64,000 nucleotides of DNA from Weissella confusa (GTDB lineage Bacteria > Bacillota > Bacilli > Lactobacillales > Lactobacillaceae), in contig JQAY01000006.1 of NCBI GenBank assembly GCA_001436895.1, positions 97,099 to 161,098 on the forward strand. The letters run 5' to 3'. Made by a program: the position numbers and the translations under genes. The notes beneath the pieces are model-generated. The model made no database searches. It saw only the letters and a program-made list of their open reading frames with translations, and was not told the DNA's origin. Of this stretch, positions 37,408 through 47,819 are shown piece by piece; the first letter of the stretch is position 1, and every line of letters starts with the position of its first letter.

Positions 37408-38663
37408 CGCAATCTACGTCTCCTAAGCAAAGGTATCTCTGCACCCCCCAACAACACCACAAACAACACTGTAAGTAAAAGACCACTGGCGCCAGAAACG
37501 CTCTGACTATTGAAGAACACATGCTCAAACGTCATCATCGTACCAAAATAAACCATAAACAAGAATCCTGTCAGAGATTTTTTACCCACGTAATACATTG
37601 CTACTGTAACAATTACCAAAGTTATTAATGCACCCACTACACCTGTTGTAAAAACAAACCATTGTGGTTCGCCATCCAAACCGTAACTTCCAGACCAATC
37701 TGCAAAAAAGGTATCTCGAATGTTCGCTTGAATTCGCATGCCTGTTCCAAAAAGTATTTTCGAAGAGTTACTCAACTGTTCGAATGCAATCGTTCCCAAT
37801 TCCGAGCGTTTAGAAGTAAGCGAACTTATTATACGAGCTACAGCTGACGTCTGGTTAACAGTTCCCATAAATAGGCCATACGCGAACTCGCCAATAAAAA
37901 AAGTACCTGGTAACAAGAAATAAACCGCGACACGATTTCGTCTTCCTACACCAAGCCAAAATGCAAAGGCTGCCAGTGTTGCTATCAAGGCAAGCATTGA
38001 TGATCTTGTACCAGAATTTAACAATAAATATAGGCCAAACAAAGCCGTAACTGCAGAAGAATACCGGAATTTACTTCTAAAGACATTCACCAAAGAAACA
38101 AACACTAGCAATCCTGACAGCCCCCCTAAAATATTAACATTATAAAAACCGATGCCAACACGAGCTATTCGACTATTTTCAAAGACTCCAGCGAGCAAGT
38201 CTGGCGCATACGTCATCAGCTCAGAATGGAAGAGAAACGCCATCCACCCTAATGAAAGCGTCAAGCCTACCTGTACAGACTCCCAGACTAATTCCATTTT
38301 ATTAGAAAGGCTACTTGCCAACGAAATAGCCATAAGAATGTACACCCCGATATCCAGTAAGTACGCAGAAACTTGATGTACTTGTACCAAGTGTACGCCA
38401 CTTATGCTAAGAACGAATTCATAAATATTATAAAACATCCATAGACCAATTATAATTGCATTCTTCTTGAACGAGATTGGCTGCCCTATAACGATTATAA
38501 ATATCGCTATATAACGACCAACATTAGTCCAAAATACAGTCTCTTCGAATCCACCAGGTGCGCCATACTTCATGACCCAAGAAATCACAAATAAGGTAAA
38601 ACCAATAAACAATAAACTTGGTCTGACTTTTTGGAATTTCTCATATAGAGATTTAACACTCAT
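37404..38663 (-). CDS. O-antigen ligase/polymerase-like membrane protein (Wzy type)
   Basis: This polytopic protein of 419 residues has about 12 hydrophobic segments and a larger outer loop (about 270-320), the usual layout of Wzy/WaaL enzymes that join lipid-linked repeat units. The segment 'LYLLLNSGTRSSMLALIATLAA' (middle third) carries the common Arg-Ser pattern before a helix. Third gene of the operon starting at 40426. Sequence drift in this family is large, so the polymer cannot be named. Confidence 0.75.
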   Translation of the reverse strand: MSVKSLYEKFQKVRPSLLFIGFTLFVISWVMKYGAPGGFEETVFWTNVGRYIAIFIIVIGQPISFKKNAIIIGLWMFYNIYEFVLSISGVHLVQVHQVSAYLLDIGVYILMAISLASSLSNKMELVWESVQVGLTLSLGWMAFLFHSELMTYAPDLLAGVFENSRIARVGIGFYNVNILGGLSGLLVFVSLVNVFRSKFRYSSAVTALFGLYLLLNSGTRSSMLALIATLAAFAFWLGVGRRNRVAVYFLLPGTFFIGEFAYGLFMGTVNQTSAVARIISSLTSKRSELGTIAFEQLSNSSKILFGTGMRIQANIRDTFFADWSGSYGLDGEPQWFVFTTGVVGALITLVIVTVAMYYVGKKSLTGFLFMVYFGTMMTFEHVFFNSQSVSGASGLLLTVLFVVLLGGAEIPLLRRRRLR

Positions 38664-38667
38664 AACA

Positions 38668-39720
38668 TCATTTCTCTTTCAAAATATTAATTGTTTCGGA
38701 TAGTGCTTCACGCATTTCAAAAACAGAATGCCAACCAAGGCGTTGGAGCTTAGTTGCATCCATAAGAGCTCTTGTCGCCTTCGAATATCCTTTAGATTCA
38801 ATTTCATCAGGGATTTCATAGACAACCTGTGTGCCACTAATATGACTTATTAGTTCGGCCATCTCTCCAAGAGACAGATTATATTCCGCATCCGAAACGT
38901 TATATGCCGCTCCATCTAGACCCGCAAACAATAATAGCAAGATAGCTGAAACCACATCACCGACATATGTATACGAAAACCTCTGGGTGCCCGCACTTTT
39001 TAACACTATGTCACGTTCATTTACACCGTTCGCAATGAACTGGGACAATGCCTTAGAGTCACCCAATTGCATTGTAGGACCAAAAACTCGGCTTAAACGG
39101 GCTATAACAGCATTTACACCAAATTGACTTCTATACGCTTGTATCAACGACTCCGACACTCTTTTTGCTTCTGGGTAACCAGCCCGGACCGTATTGCTAT
39201 CGATGTAACCCAGATATTGTTCATCAAATAATTCGACATCCCCAGCGTTCTCCCCATATATTTCAACTGAAGACAAAAACAGCACTCTTTCCGTACCCTT
39301 TCCACTAGCAAAATCCATCACCGATTTGGTCCCCAGGACATTGGTTAATATCGTTCCAACCGGATCTGTTGCATAAGCCATTGGATGTGTGTTACTGGCG
39401 CCATGCAAAATGAAGTCTATTCGATGTTCAAATTTCATTTCTTCGGTTACGTCAGCTTGAACAATTGAAAAAAGTGAAGATCCTTCATATTCACTGAATC
39501 TATTTGTCAGCTTCGTTAAATTTCTGGCCATGCCAAAAATTAAAATGCTTCCTTCGTGCTCGTGGTTAAATCGCATCAATACGTCAATTAAAAAGGTTCC
39601 AACTAGTCCACTTGCACCAATAATCAGAATACTTTTCCCATTCAGAAGGGCAAGTTCCCTTTTCCGAACACTAATGACTTTATCAAGCTGATGAAGATAA
39701 ACTTCATTTAATCTATTCAT
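38668..39720 (-). CDS. NAD-dependent epimerase/dehydratase-family protein (CDP-sugar reductase candidate)
   Basis: This 350-residue extended short-chain dehydrogenase has the NAD loop 'ILIIGASGLVG' and the catalytic pattern Ser-Ser-Val-Glu-Ile-Tyr-Gly (LFLSSVEIYG) with YPEAK. It resembles the UDP-glucuronate decarboxylase branch. Four bases separate it from a cytidylyltransferase gene. In pneumococcal capsule loci such a pair (AbpA/AbpB type) makes CDP-arabinitol by activating a pentulose phosphate and reducing it. The same role is proposed here by context. ATG 39720 follows GGGGA. Confidence 0.75.
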   Translation of the reverse strand: MNRLNEVYLHQLDKVISVRKRELALLNGKSILIIGASGLVGTFLIDVLMRFNHEHEGSILIFGMARNLTKLTNRFSEYEGSSLFSIVQADVTEEMKFEHRIDFILHGASNTHPMAYATDPVGTILTNVLGTKSVMDFASGKGTERVLFLSSVEIYGENAGDVELFDEQYLGYIDSNTVRAGYPEAKRVSESLIQAYRSQFGVNAVIARLSRVFGPTMQLGDSKALSQFIANGVNERDIVLKSAGTQRFSYTYVGDVVSAILLLLFAGLDGAAYNVSDAEYNLSLGEMAELISHISGTQVVYEIPDEIESKGYSKATRALMDATKLQRLGWHSVFEMREALSETINILKEK

Positions 39721-39724
39721 CGTA

Positions 39725-40426
39725 TTAGTCCCCAAGTTCTAACAGCGCCTTAAAAATTAATAAATCGTCGGGCCGCGTAATTTTTATATTTTTTTCAGAG
39801 CCGAGCGCAAAATACAGTTTATACCCCAACTCCACCATCATCGTATTTGTGTATGATGAATCTGTCATCCCCACGTTATCTGCTAATGCTTTGTCATACC
39901 CATCGACTAACAAATCAAACCGATACGCTTGTGGCGTCATGACTCTCATAATGGTATTTCGGTCAATATAGTTAGACGTTGACTCATCATCATCCTTCAA
40001 AAAAATTTGTTCATTATATGGAAGTGCAGACACAGCGTTACTTTTTTCTTCCGCAGTGAGCACAACATCAGAAAGGACATAATCGTCGACTATCGGCCTA
40101 ATCCCATCGTGAATAACAACGGTATCTTTTCCTGAAATCTTATCTTTTAAAAATTGAACCCCGTTATTAATTGACTCTTGACCAATTTTCCCACCAGCAA
40201 TAACCCACTTCACCTTTGTTAGCTTGTACTGATCGACATAACGCCAAACCATATCTTCCCAGCCATTCTTCACAACTAAGAGAACTTGATCAATCAAAGG
40301 ATGGTTTTGAAATGATTCAACTGTATAGATTAGTATTGGCTTTCCATTCACACTCAAAAATTGCTTTGGAATGTCTTGCTGCATTCTTTTACCAGATCCC
40401 CCGGCAATTATTATTGCTGTTCGCAT
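39725..40426 (-). CDS. cytidylyltransferase, IspD/TarI-like
   Basis: This 233-residue nucleotidyltransferase of the IspD/TarI superfamily couples CTP with a sugar or alditol phosphate. It has the N-terminal CTP loop 'AIIIAGGSGKRMQQDIPKQF', 'HDGIRPIVDD' and 'TPQAYRF'. The partner genes (reductase, polymerase, TagF-like transferase) point to wall-polymer synthesis rather than isoprenoids. First gene of the five-gene operon 40426-34981; ATG follows GGAG. Confidence 0.82.
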   Translation of the reverse strand: MRTAIIIAGGSGKRMQQDIPKQFLSVNGKPILIYTVESFQNHPLIDQVLLVVKNGWEDMVWRYVDQYKLTKVKWVIAGGKIGQESINNGVQFLKDKISGKDTVVIHDGIRPIVDDYVLSDVVLTAEEKSNAVSALPYNEQIFLKDDDESTSNYIDRNTIMRVMTPQAYRFDLLVDGYDKALADNVGMTDSSYTNTMMVELGYKLYFALGSEKNIKITRPDDLLIFKALLELGD

Positions 40427-40864
40427 ATTATCTCCAATACTTTCAATGTATTTACACGGCACCTATTCGCAAGCACACGTTTAAACAATGTTTCTTAATT
40501 AAAAATCGACACTTAACATACATATTCCTGTAAATTCCTAAAATATTATTTACGCCGTTCAATTTTGCAAAATAAACATATGTTTTTAATTGGATTACAA
40601 AATCAATGGAAGATGTGGTAAGAATGTTCAACCCAAAAATAAAATTATCAAAGATTGTTATTTACACTATACTTTTAATTATTTTTACAGTGTGATTGTG
40701 AATTGAAAAAAGCAGAACCTTCTTGCAAAATAAACGATTAAAACAAACCCCTGATAAAATTGATTGCATACAACCAATTTTATCAGAGGTTTTTAAAACT
40801 TTCATCTGTATCACTACTTAATAAAATAATGGAAACAAGTAAGCCAATCCTAACTACAAAAACA
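40427..40864. other. AT-rich gap with a possible micro-ORF
   Basis: About 440 bases with a terminator at 40745-40793. On the plus strand 40606-40695 encodes 29 codons ending in a hydrophobic helix (SKIVIYTILLIIFTV); it could be a remnant or chance. No clear promoter for the downstream operon was found. Confidence 0.4.
40745..40793 (-). terminator. terminator of the sugar transferase gene
   Basis: CCTCTGATAAAATTG pairs with CAATTTTATCAGGGG on the minus strand, with T-runs. Confidence 0.8.
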
Positions 40865-41470
40865 CTATTTTTCGTCCACAGATTCTGAATCGTCTGTATA
40901 ATTAATGCCTTCTCGAAGAAACACCGCGCGAAATGTCAACCATACAATTTTCACTTCAAGGGAAAAGCTTAATTTTTTTGCATATTCTGAATCGTACTGA
41001 GCCTTCATAACGTTTGTAACCTTGTTTCGACCATTCACCTGCGCCAGACCAGTGATTCCAGGTCTAACTGAATCTCCACCGTTTTCTTGTCTAAGATTAA
41101 TGACCTCATAATCTGTATCAGCCAGTGGCCTAGGACCCAATGACATATCACCCTTTAACACGTTCCATAACTGAGGTAATTCGTCTAGCGAAGTTTTCCT
41201 TAAAAAAGCTCCCACACCCGTCATGTAATTTTCCATGTTAGAAAAGTCTTGATTTGCAACTACAGGTGCTCCATACGCCATTGATCTAAATTTATACATA
41301 ATGAATGGCTTTGAATCAAGTCCATACCGTTCTTGCCGAAATAAAACGGGGCCTTTTGATGTACCTTTGATGGTCAGTGCAATAATGACCATTGGAACGG
41401 CGGATACTATCAAACCAATAACTGCGAAAAGAATATCTAAACTTCTTTTTACATAATTTTTATACAACAT
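40865..41470 (-). CDS. priming sugar-phosphate transferase (polyprenyl-phosphate, PglC/RfbP type)
   Basis: This initiating enzyme puts the first sugar phosphate on undecaprenyl phosphate. The 201 residues have one N-terminal hydrophobic helix (about 8-35) and the catalytic core 'GPVLFRQERYG', 'MYKFRSM', 'LRKTSLDELPQLWNVLKGDM' (Asp-Glu pair) and 'SLGPRPL', then 'RPGITGLAQVNGRN'. The sugar cannot be inferred. Its 5' leader carries a GGCAG/CTGCC hairpin. ATG 41470 follows AAGGA with long spacing; an upstream start would add 26 unlike residues. Confidence 0.92.
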   Translation of the reverse strand: MLYKNYVKRSLDILFAVIGLIVSAVPMVIIALTIKGTSKGPVLFRQERYGLDSKPFIMYKFRSMAYGAPVVANQDFSNMENYMTGVGAFLRKTSLDELPQLWNVLKGDMSLGPRPLADTDYEVINLRQENGGDSVRPGITGLAQVNGRNKVTNVMKAQYDSEYAKKLSFSLEVKIVWLTFRAVFLREGINYTDDSESVDEK

Positions 41471-41548
41471 ACTATACTCAATCCTTAAAAATACCCTAGG
41501 CAGTTTAAAAGCCTGCCTTGATAATTGTATCACATATAAGCTAGCCAT

Positions 41549-42107
41549 AGAAACCGTTCCTTGAGCTACTCTCCTTCAAAGAAATATTTACTTAGTTACT
41601 TCCAAATACAATATTCCCCACCACATATTACCATACTTCATTTCCATCCATTATCAAACACGTCAGACCACAATCATTATAAAAAATTTAACTAGCCTAC
41701 AATTTCAACATTAGACATCATTTTCCCGCCCCCTCGCTACTTGTACAAAAGCATGATTTGACTGTATAGGTGCATGTCAAAGTGTACAAAATTCCTTAGT
41801 GTACTCCGTCGTTAAGAATTCCGTACCGTTAAGCGACATATAATCGCAATTTCAGAAAAAAGAGAGTAAGCAAGACTCTAATCACCACATGTAGAACAAT
41901 GCGTACTTTTTCAAATTAATTCTTTTACAAGCAATTAGATTTAAAATGCGTGGTATTGCTATTGAGTTATGCTTTAACTTTGTCTTGCCTCGATTGAGTT
42001 CTCGCGATCCTTCTATCTCTCACAGCTAAAGAAATGCGACTCAATTGCGAAGAATACAGATACACAGTTCATCTCTGCAGCTGCTTAATCTTTTTTGAAG
42101 TCTAAAC
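41549..42107. other. non-coding AT-rich gap
   Basis: About 560 bases between the sugar transferase leader and the rmlD terminator. No convincing gene. A direct repeat AGTGTAC (near 41783 and 41800) and imperfect inverted repeats occur. It may hold recombination debris. Confidence 0.5.
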
Positions 42108-42140
42108 TAAAACCCCGAAAGTTAATTTAACTTTCGGGGT
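42108..42140 (-). terminator. rmlD terminator
   Basis: ACCCCGAAAGTTAA and TTAACTTTCGGGGT form a long perfect stem, followed by TTTT on the minus strand. Confidence 0.92.
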
Positions 42141-42197
42141 ACACCACAATAACTCATAGGGTTAAGACGACTAATTTAATTGTCTTAGTATCGACAT

Positions 42198-43040
42198 TCA
42201 TCGGAGCGTCTTGTCTTCAAAGAGACGCAAGGCATCTTGCCAACTGATAATCTCAAAGCCGGTACTTTTTGCTTTCTCAAGTGATAGGACAGAATTGTTA
42301 GGCCTTTGTGCTTTAGTCTTAAATTTTTCAGAAGAAACAGGCGTAAGTTCAACATCACTGTCCTTTAAAATTTCTTCTGCGAAACCAAACCATGTTGTAT
42401 CGCCGTCATTACTAAAATTATAAATGCCCTCGTCGGCTGATGTAGTTACCAAATACAACATAAACTCCGCCAGGCTACGGGTCCAAGTTGGACGTCCGTG
42501 CTGATCGTCAACAACCGATAATTCGCTCAATTTTCGTCCTAATGCTTGCATCGTAAACACAAAGTTTTTTCCATATTCTCCAAACACCCAAGACGTGCGA
42601 ACTATATAGCTAAAAGCACCGCTTTCAATAACATATTTTTCTCCAGCCAACTTAGCTTTTCCGTACTCATTTTGAGGATTAGTATCATCCGTCTCCATGT
42701 ATGGTCCAACTTTCCCCCCATCAAAAACATAGTCCGTCGAAACGTAAATCAACTTTGAATTGACCGTTTTAGCTGCATCGGCCAAATTTTTGGTTCCTTC
42801 GGCATTGACACGCCAATTTAAGTCTTTCCCTTCGTCCTCTGCCGCATCCACTGCCGTATACGCTGCCGCATCAAGTAAAACATCCGGGCGCTCTGACTCC
42901 AATGTTTTAAAAACCAAATCTCTGTCCGTGATGTCGAGGCTTTTAGAATCAAAAGCGACATAAATAGCATTGCGCTCATTCAACAGGTGCACCAATTCTT
43001 GTCCCAATTGTCCATTTGCACCAACTACCATATACTTCAT
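42198..43040 (-). CDS. rmlD: dTDP-4-dehydrorhamnose reductase
   Basis: The last enzyme of dTDP-L-rhamnose synthesis. The 280-residue short-chain dehydrogenase begins MKYMVVGANGQLGQELVHLL (NADPH loop), has 'KLIYVSTDYVFDG' and 'NEYGKAKLAGE' (catalytic YxxxK). AGGAG lies 9 bases before ATG 43040. Set apart from rmlB by a terminator-like hairpin. Confidence 0.96.
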   Translation of the reverse strand: MKYMVVGANGQLGQELVHLLNERNAIYVAFDSKSLDITDRDLVFKTLESERPDVLLDAAAYTAVDAAEDEGKDLNWRVNAEGTKNLADAAKTVNSKLIYVSTDYVFDGGKVGPYMETDDTNPQNEYGKAKLAGEKYVIESGAFSYIVRTSWVFGEYGKNFVFTMQALGRKLSELSVVDDQHGRPTWTRSLAEFMLYLVTTSADEGIYNFSNDGDTTWFGFAEEILKDSDVELTPVSSEKFKTKAQRPNNSVLSLEKAKSTGFEIISWQDALRLFEDKTLR

Positions 43041-43059
43041 AACACACTTCTCCTTTATC

Positions 43060-43090
43060 AAAAAGGCTCGGACAAAAGTCCGAGTCCTTT

Positions 43091-43092
<2 letters not shown>
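43060..43092 (-). terminator. hairpin between rmlB and rmlD
   Basis: GGACTCGGAC and GTCCGAGCC form a stem followed by T5 on the minus strand, right at the rmlB stop and about 20 bases before the rmlD start. It looks like an intrinsic terminator inside the rml cluster, allowing only partial read-through. Confidence 0.8.
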
Positions 43093-44128
<1,036 letters not shown>

Positions 44129-44701
44129 TTAAATTTCTCCATAAATAAAATTATTTTCTGCTTCAGAAAGCTTTGGATGAACCTTGTCTTTTTCGGACAT
44201 AACCAAGTGGTCAACCGACATTGGCCATTCAATGCCCACCTCAGGATCATCAAAAGCAATACCTCTATCAGCCTTTGGCTCGTAATAACCATCAACTTTA
44301 TAAGCGAAGTTAACATTTGGTGTCAATGTCATAAATCCATGAGCGAACCCCCTTGGAACAAGAAGTTGACGATGGTTATACTCGCTCAGAATATATCCTT
44401 CCCATTGTCCATAAGTAGGTGAACCTTTCCGCATATCAACTAAGACATCGTACACAGCTCCCGTCACAACTCGTACCAGCTTAGTTTGCGTGTATGGCGC
44501 TAGTTGATAATGCATGCCTCGAAGTACACCGGGTTGAGTTGAAAGCGACTGATTATCTTGATTAAAATCAAAATCAATCCCTGCTTCTTCAAATTTATTG
44601 CGGGTAAATGTCTCAGTGAAAAATCCTCGATGATCACCGAAGACTTCAGTTTCAACTAATTTAACGTCCCGTAACTTTGTTGGAATGATTTTAATTGGCA
44701 T
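44129..44701 (-). CDS. rmlC: dTDP-4-dehydrorhamnose 3,5-epimerase
   Basis: Third enzyme of the rhamnose pathway. The 190-residue cupin protein has '[11 protein letters not shown]', 'GVLRGMHYQ' with the catalytic His, and '[13 protein letters not shown]'. ATG 44701 overlaps the end of rmlA by 11 bases and has AAGGAG in rmlA. Confidence 0.96.
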   Translation of the reverse strand: MPIKIIPTKLRDVKLVETEVFGDHRGFFTETFTRNKFEEAGIDFDFNQDNQSLSTQPGVLRGMHYQLAPYTQTKLVRVVTGAVYDVLVDMRKGSPTYGQWEGYILSEYNHRQLLVPRGFAHGFMTLTPNVNFAYKVDGYYEPKADRGIAFDDPEVGIEWPMSVDHLVMSEKDKVHPKLSEAENNFIYGEI

Positions 44702-45578
44702 CCGTAACTCCTTCTTGCTCCGCCAAACGGAGCAAATATTGTCCATAGTCATTTTTCTTCAATGGTTGCGCCAATTCAACGAGTTGTCCCCCGGATATGT
44801 ATCCCATTCGGAACGCAATTTCTTCTAGTGCCGCTACCTTTAAATTCTGTTGCTTCTGAATTGTCGCAATAAAACTCGAAGCCTCTAGCAATGAATCATG
44901 CGTACCAGTGTCTAGCCATGCATACCCTCTGCCCATAATTTGAACATGTAGCTTTCCCATCTCGAGATACTTTGAGTTAATGTCCGAAATCTCTAATTCA
45001 CCACGCGCTGAAGGTTCGATTTGTTTAGCTATTTTCACAACATTATTGTCGTAGAAGTAAAGACCAGTTACTGCAAAATTACTTTTTGGTTGCTTCGGCT
45101 TTTCTACGATAGATACAGCGCGCATCTGATTATCGAATTCAACAACACCAAATCGTTCCGGATCGTGAACCTGATAGCCAAACACAATCGCCCCATCCGT
45201 TAACTTTGCGGAGCTTTGAAGCAATTCTGATAATCCTGCGCCATAATAAATATTGTCGCCCAATACCAGTGCAACAGCATCATCACCGATAAATTCCTCG
45301 CCAATTATAAAGGCTTCGGCGAGTCCCCGTGGTTCTTCCTGAATTGCATATGAAATCGTTAATCCTAATTGAGCCCCATCCCCAAATAAAATCTTAAAAG
45401 ACTCAATAAATTCAGGTGTAGAAATGATCAAAATATCCTGAATACCCGCCAACATCAAAACTGACATCGGATAATAAATCATAGGTTTGTCATAAATTGG
45501 AACCAGTTGTTTACTGGTCGCTTTTGTAATGGGATACAGTCTCGTTCCTGATCCACCGGCCAAAATAATGCCCTTCAT
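44691..45578 (-). CDS. rmlA: glucose-1-phosphate thymidylyltransferase
   Basis: First enzyme of dTDP-L-rhamnose synthesis. The 295-residue protein begins [20 protein letters not shown] and has '[16 protein letters not shown]', '[10 protein letters not shown]' and '[17 protein letters not shown]'. It heads rmlA-C-B, with GGAAG before the ATG. The rhamnose made here probably feeds the two rhamnosyltransferase-like GT2 genes upstream of it. Confidence 0.97.
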   Translation of the reverse strand: MKGIILAGGSGTRLYPITKATSKQLVPIYDKPMIYYPMSVLMLAGIQDILIISTPEFIESFKILFGDGAQLGLTISYAIQEEPRGLAEAFIIGEEFIGDDAVALVLGDNIYYGAGLSELLQSSAKLTDGAIVFGYQVHDPERFGVVEFDNQMRAVSIVEKPKQPKSNFAVTGLYFYDNNVVKIAKQIEPSARGELEISDINSKYLEMGKLHVQIMGRGYAWLDTGTHDSLLEASSFIATIQKQQNLKVAALEEIAFRMGYISGGQLVELAQPLKKNDYGQYLLRLAEQEGVTDAN

Positions 45579-45666
45579 AAATATAACTTCCTTACTGAAT
45601 AACGTATGGCATTAAACCACCAGGTCAATACCAAACAGTATATCACTATTTTATTTTGCTGTTACG

Positions 45667-45795
45667 TCATTTGATTATTTCCTTCGGTGGAACCGACTGT
45701 TGTAAAACACTTTTTAATGGTTCTTCCAACAGGGAATTATCTTTTGATTGATCTCCAAACCGTTCACAGGTTGTAATTACGAACTTATCTGTGCT
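45667..45795 (-). pseudogene. N-terminal remnant of a GT2 glycosyltransferase
   Basis: About 40 codons in frame on the minus strand read VITTCERFGD, then LLEEPLKSVLQQSVPPKEII before a TGA. This is the usual opening of GT2 enzymes (VVxTCxR...SVLxQSxxPxEIIVVDN). The 5' end runs into the stop of the preceding glycosyltransferase gene without its own start, and the rest is missing. A deletion during shuffling of the locus is the likely cause. Confidence 0.55.
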
Positions 45796-46654
45796 TCCAA
45801 TAGAACACCACGCCCGACCAAGCACCTTTTATAACAGCACTAGCCCGCTTTGTACGAAGCGTTTGAGCTTTTAAAAGGACAGCTACTGCTTTGACATGCA
45901 ACTGAAGCATTTTAGCAAGTGAGAATAACAGACCCTTATGCTTAAATGCCACGAATACGTCATTCCGATAGAGATAAAAGAAACGGCTGATCATATTTTC
46001 TGGTGCCGTATAAATCGACCTTTCGGTTTCAAACAGCTTTGTTTTATGTAGTACCCGACTATCTAAATCAAAAACACCTGCCCCAAACATCGAGGACATT
46101 CGTAATGAATATTCTGTGTCGTCACCCCAGATAAACATATCCTTTTCAGGAAGACCAGCTTTATTAATCACGCTTCTTGGAATTAGCATCGAAACAAAGG
46201 TCGCAGTTTCTGTACGTAGTACATTGAACTGCAGTGATGCAGCCCAGTTTTTCGCCAGCTTTGGAAGATTCATAACTCGTTGATCTTGCCATTCGACGAC
46301 AGAAGAATAAAATGGTGCGTCAATTTTTTCCTGCTTTTCAAGCAAACTTGCCAATGCCGAACTCGTTGGAATCGTATCATCGTCCATAATCCATACGTCG
46401 TCGGCAGTGGTTTGTTCAATAAAAAGCGATAATGCCGTATGGAAGCCACCGGCTCCACCTAAATTTTCCGTCGCATGTTTAATGATGAATTTCGAATCGG
46501 TTAATCCATCTAAATATTCTTTAGTTCCATCATTACTGTTATTGTTAACGACTATGATGGTTTGAATCGGACTTGTTTGTCCTTCTAATGCGTCTATCGT
46601 TTGTTTCAATAAACCTAGTCGATTATATGTAACGATTACCACCGCAATGCTCAT
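45785..46654 (-). CDS. GT2 glycosyltransferase, GlfT2-like
   Basis: This 289-residue enzyme begins MSIAVVIVTYNRLGLLKQTI and has 'VVNNNSNDGTKEYL', the metal-binding DxD as WIMDDDT and 'MFIWGDDTEYSLR'. This pattern is that of galactofuranosyltransferase GlfT2-like proteins (substrate UDP-Galf in known cases). No UDP-galactopyranose mutase gene is in the window, so the donor is not settled. The C-terminus is hydrophobic/amphipathic. One of three such paralogues here. Confidence 0.85.
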   Translation of the reverse strand: MSIAVVIVTYNRLGLLKQTIDALEGQTSPIQTIIVVNNNSNDGTKEYLDGLTDSKFIIKHATENLGGAGGFHTALSLFIEQTTADDVWIMDDDTIPTSSALASLLEKQEKIDAPFYSSVVEWQDQRVMNLPKLAKNWAASLQFNVLRTETATFVSMLIPRSVINKAGLPEKDMFIWGDDTEYSLRMSSMFGAGVFDLDSRVLHKTKLFETERSIYTAPENMISRFFYLYRNDVFVAFKHKGLLFSLAKMLQLHVKAVAVLLKAQTLRTKRASAVIKGAWSGVVFYWKHR

Positions 46655-46667
46655 GATTATCTAACTC

Positions 46668-47819
46668 CTAAAAGCCCATATATGGCAAAATACCTTGTAA
46701 ATTCGCCATAACAATATGCGCGAAATTTAGCAAAATGAATAAAAACTCTGCACCAACTATCACCAAACGTTTTGTTTTACTTGCTTGTGAGACATTTTTG
46801 TAAATCTCAGTAAACGTGACACCGATAAATGGCAGCACATAAAAAAACAAACGATACATCAGTTCAGAACTACCTGCAAATGGTGAAACGATTACGTACA
46901 GTAACGTCATTCCTAAAGAAACTTTCTGCAAGAATGGTTGTTCAGTCGTGTTGTCCCTCTTTAAAAAATTTGAAAAAACAACAATGAACAAAACCATTAA
47001 TGCATTAACAATCGCCGTCCCTGACCTACTGTTCATTAACAATGGGGAGTCTGCGTACGCATGTGCGTAAGACACGCCAACATACCCCATAAGCTTCAGA
47101 ATCCAACCAAAGTTTAACGGCGGGATTAGAATGCCCACAAAAGTCAATCCGACCAGTAACATGTTTCGTCGTGGTATCTCAACATTGTTCAACAGCCTAC
47201 CAATCAGGTAACCCATAAGCACAAAAACGGCCCCAACAACAATCGTCTTATGTACGAAAATACCGGCCAGAACAAGAAGCGCACTCACTCCTAATCGGAC
47301 CAGGCTGTTGTCTGAAAAATTAATTACCACTACCATGAGTAACAACATGCTAATGGTAATTCCTTGTCTCATATTGTTAAAAAGCACAAAATAAGGTCCA
47401 GCCAACAAAAAGAAAGTTAACAAAAATAGCTTAGTCTGTAACGACTCTTTTCTCATAGACCAGAGAATTGCACCAATTCCCACAAAACTCAATACCCCGA
47501 CTATCACTTGAAAAAAAGAAAAACTACCGATCAAAGACTTAGACAGCTGACTTAGCCATAAAAATCCAGATTCCATTCCGTTTGCGTACCGAGGATTCCA
47601 AAACACCAACGCATAAGCCGGGGTGTCAGTTCCGGTCAGGCCACGAAATCCAAGTATAAACACCGACACTACTAGGATACCTCCGACAATGCCATTGTCT
47701 TTGATTAAGTTATGTTCGCTCACAACAGAAGTTGACGACATCATTACGTCAGTTATTATTATCGCCAACGTTATAATAAATAACGCTATTAAAGCCACAA
47801 TCATCAGGCTCTTCTCCAT
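46668..47819 (-). CDS. EpsG-family polysaccharide polymerase-like membrane protein
   Basis: This 383-residue polytopic membrane protein of the EpsG/Wzy type has about 10 hydrophobic segments, the 'FNNMRQGITISMLLL' motif with the conserved Arg-Gln, and 'GIFVHKTIVVGAVFV' with the conserved His. It likely links repeat units outside the membrane. The start overlaps the end of the next GT2 gene by 16 bases. Confidence 0.82.
   Translation of the reverse strand: MEKSLMIVALIALFIITLAIIITDVMMSSTSVVSEHNLIKDNGIVGGILVVSVFILGFRGLTGTDTPAYALVFWNPRYANGMESGFLWLSQLSKSLIGSFSFFQVIVGVLSFVGIGAILWSMRKESLQTKLFLLTFFLLAGPYFVLFNNMRQGITISMLLLMVVVINFSDNSLVRLGVSALLVLAGIFVHKTIVVGAVFVLMGYLIGRLLNNVEIPRRNMLLVGLTFVGILIPPLNFGWILKLMGYVGVSYAHAYADSPLLMNSRSGTAIVNALMVLFIVVFSNFLKRDNTTEQPFLQKVSLGMTLLYVIVSPFAGSSELMYRLFFYVLPFIGVTFTEIYKNVSQASKTKRLVIVGAEFLFILLNFAHIVMANLQGILPYMGF

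Noticed and set aside
41549..42107. IS-element remnant in the gap upstream of the sugar transferase
   Set aside because: Frames are short and no terminal inverted repeats or target duplication could be defined by eye.
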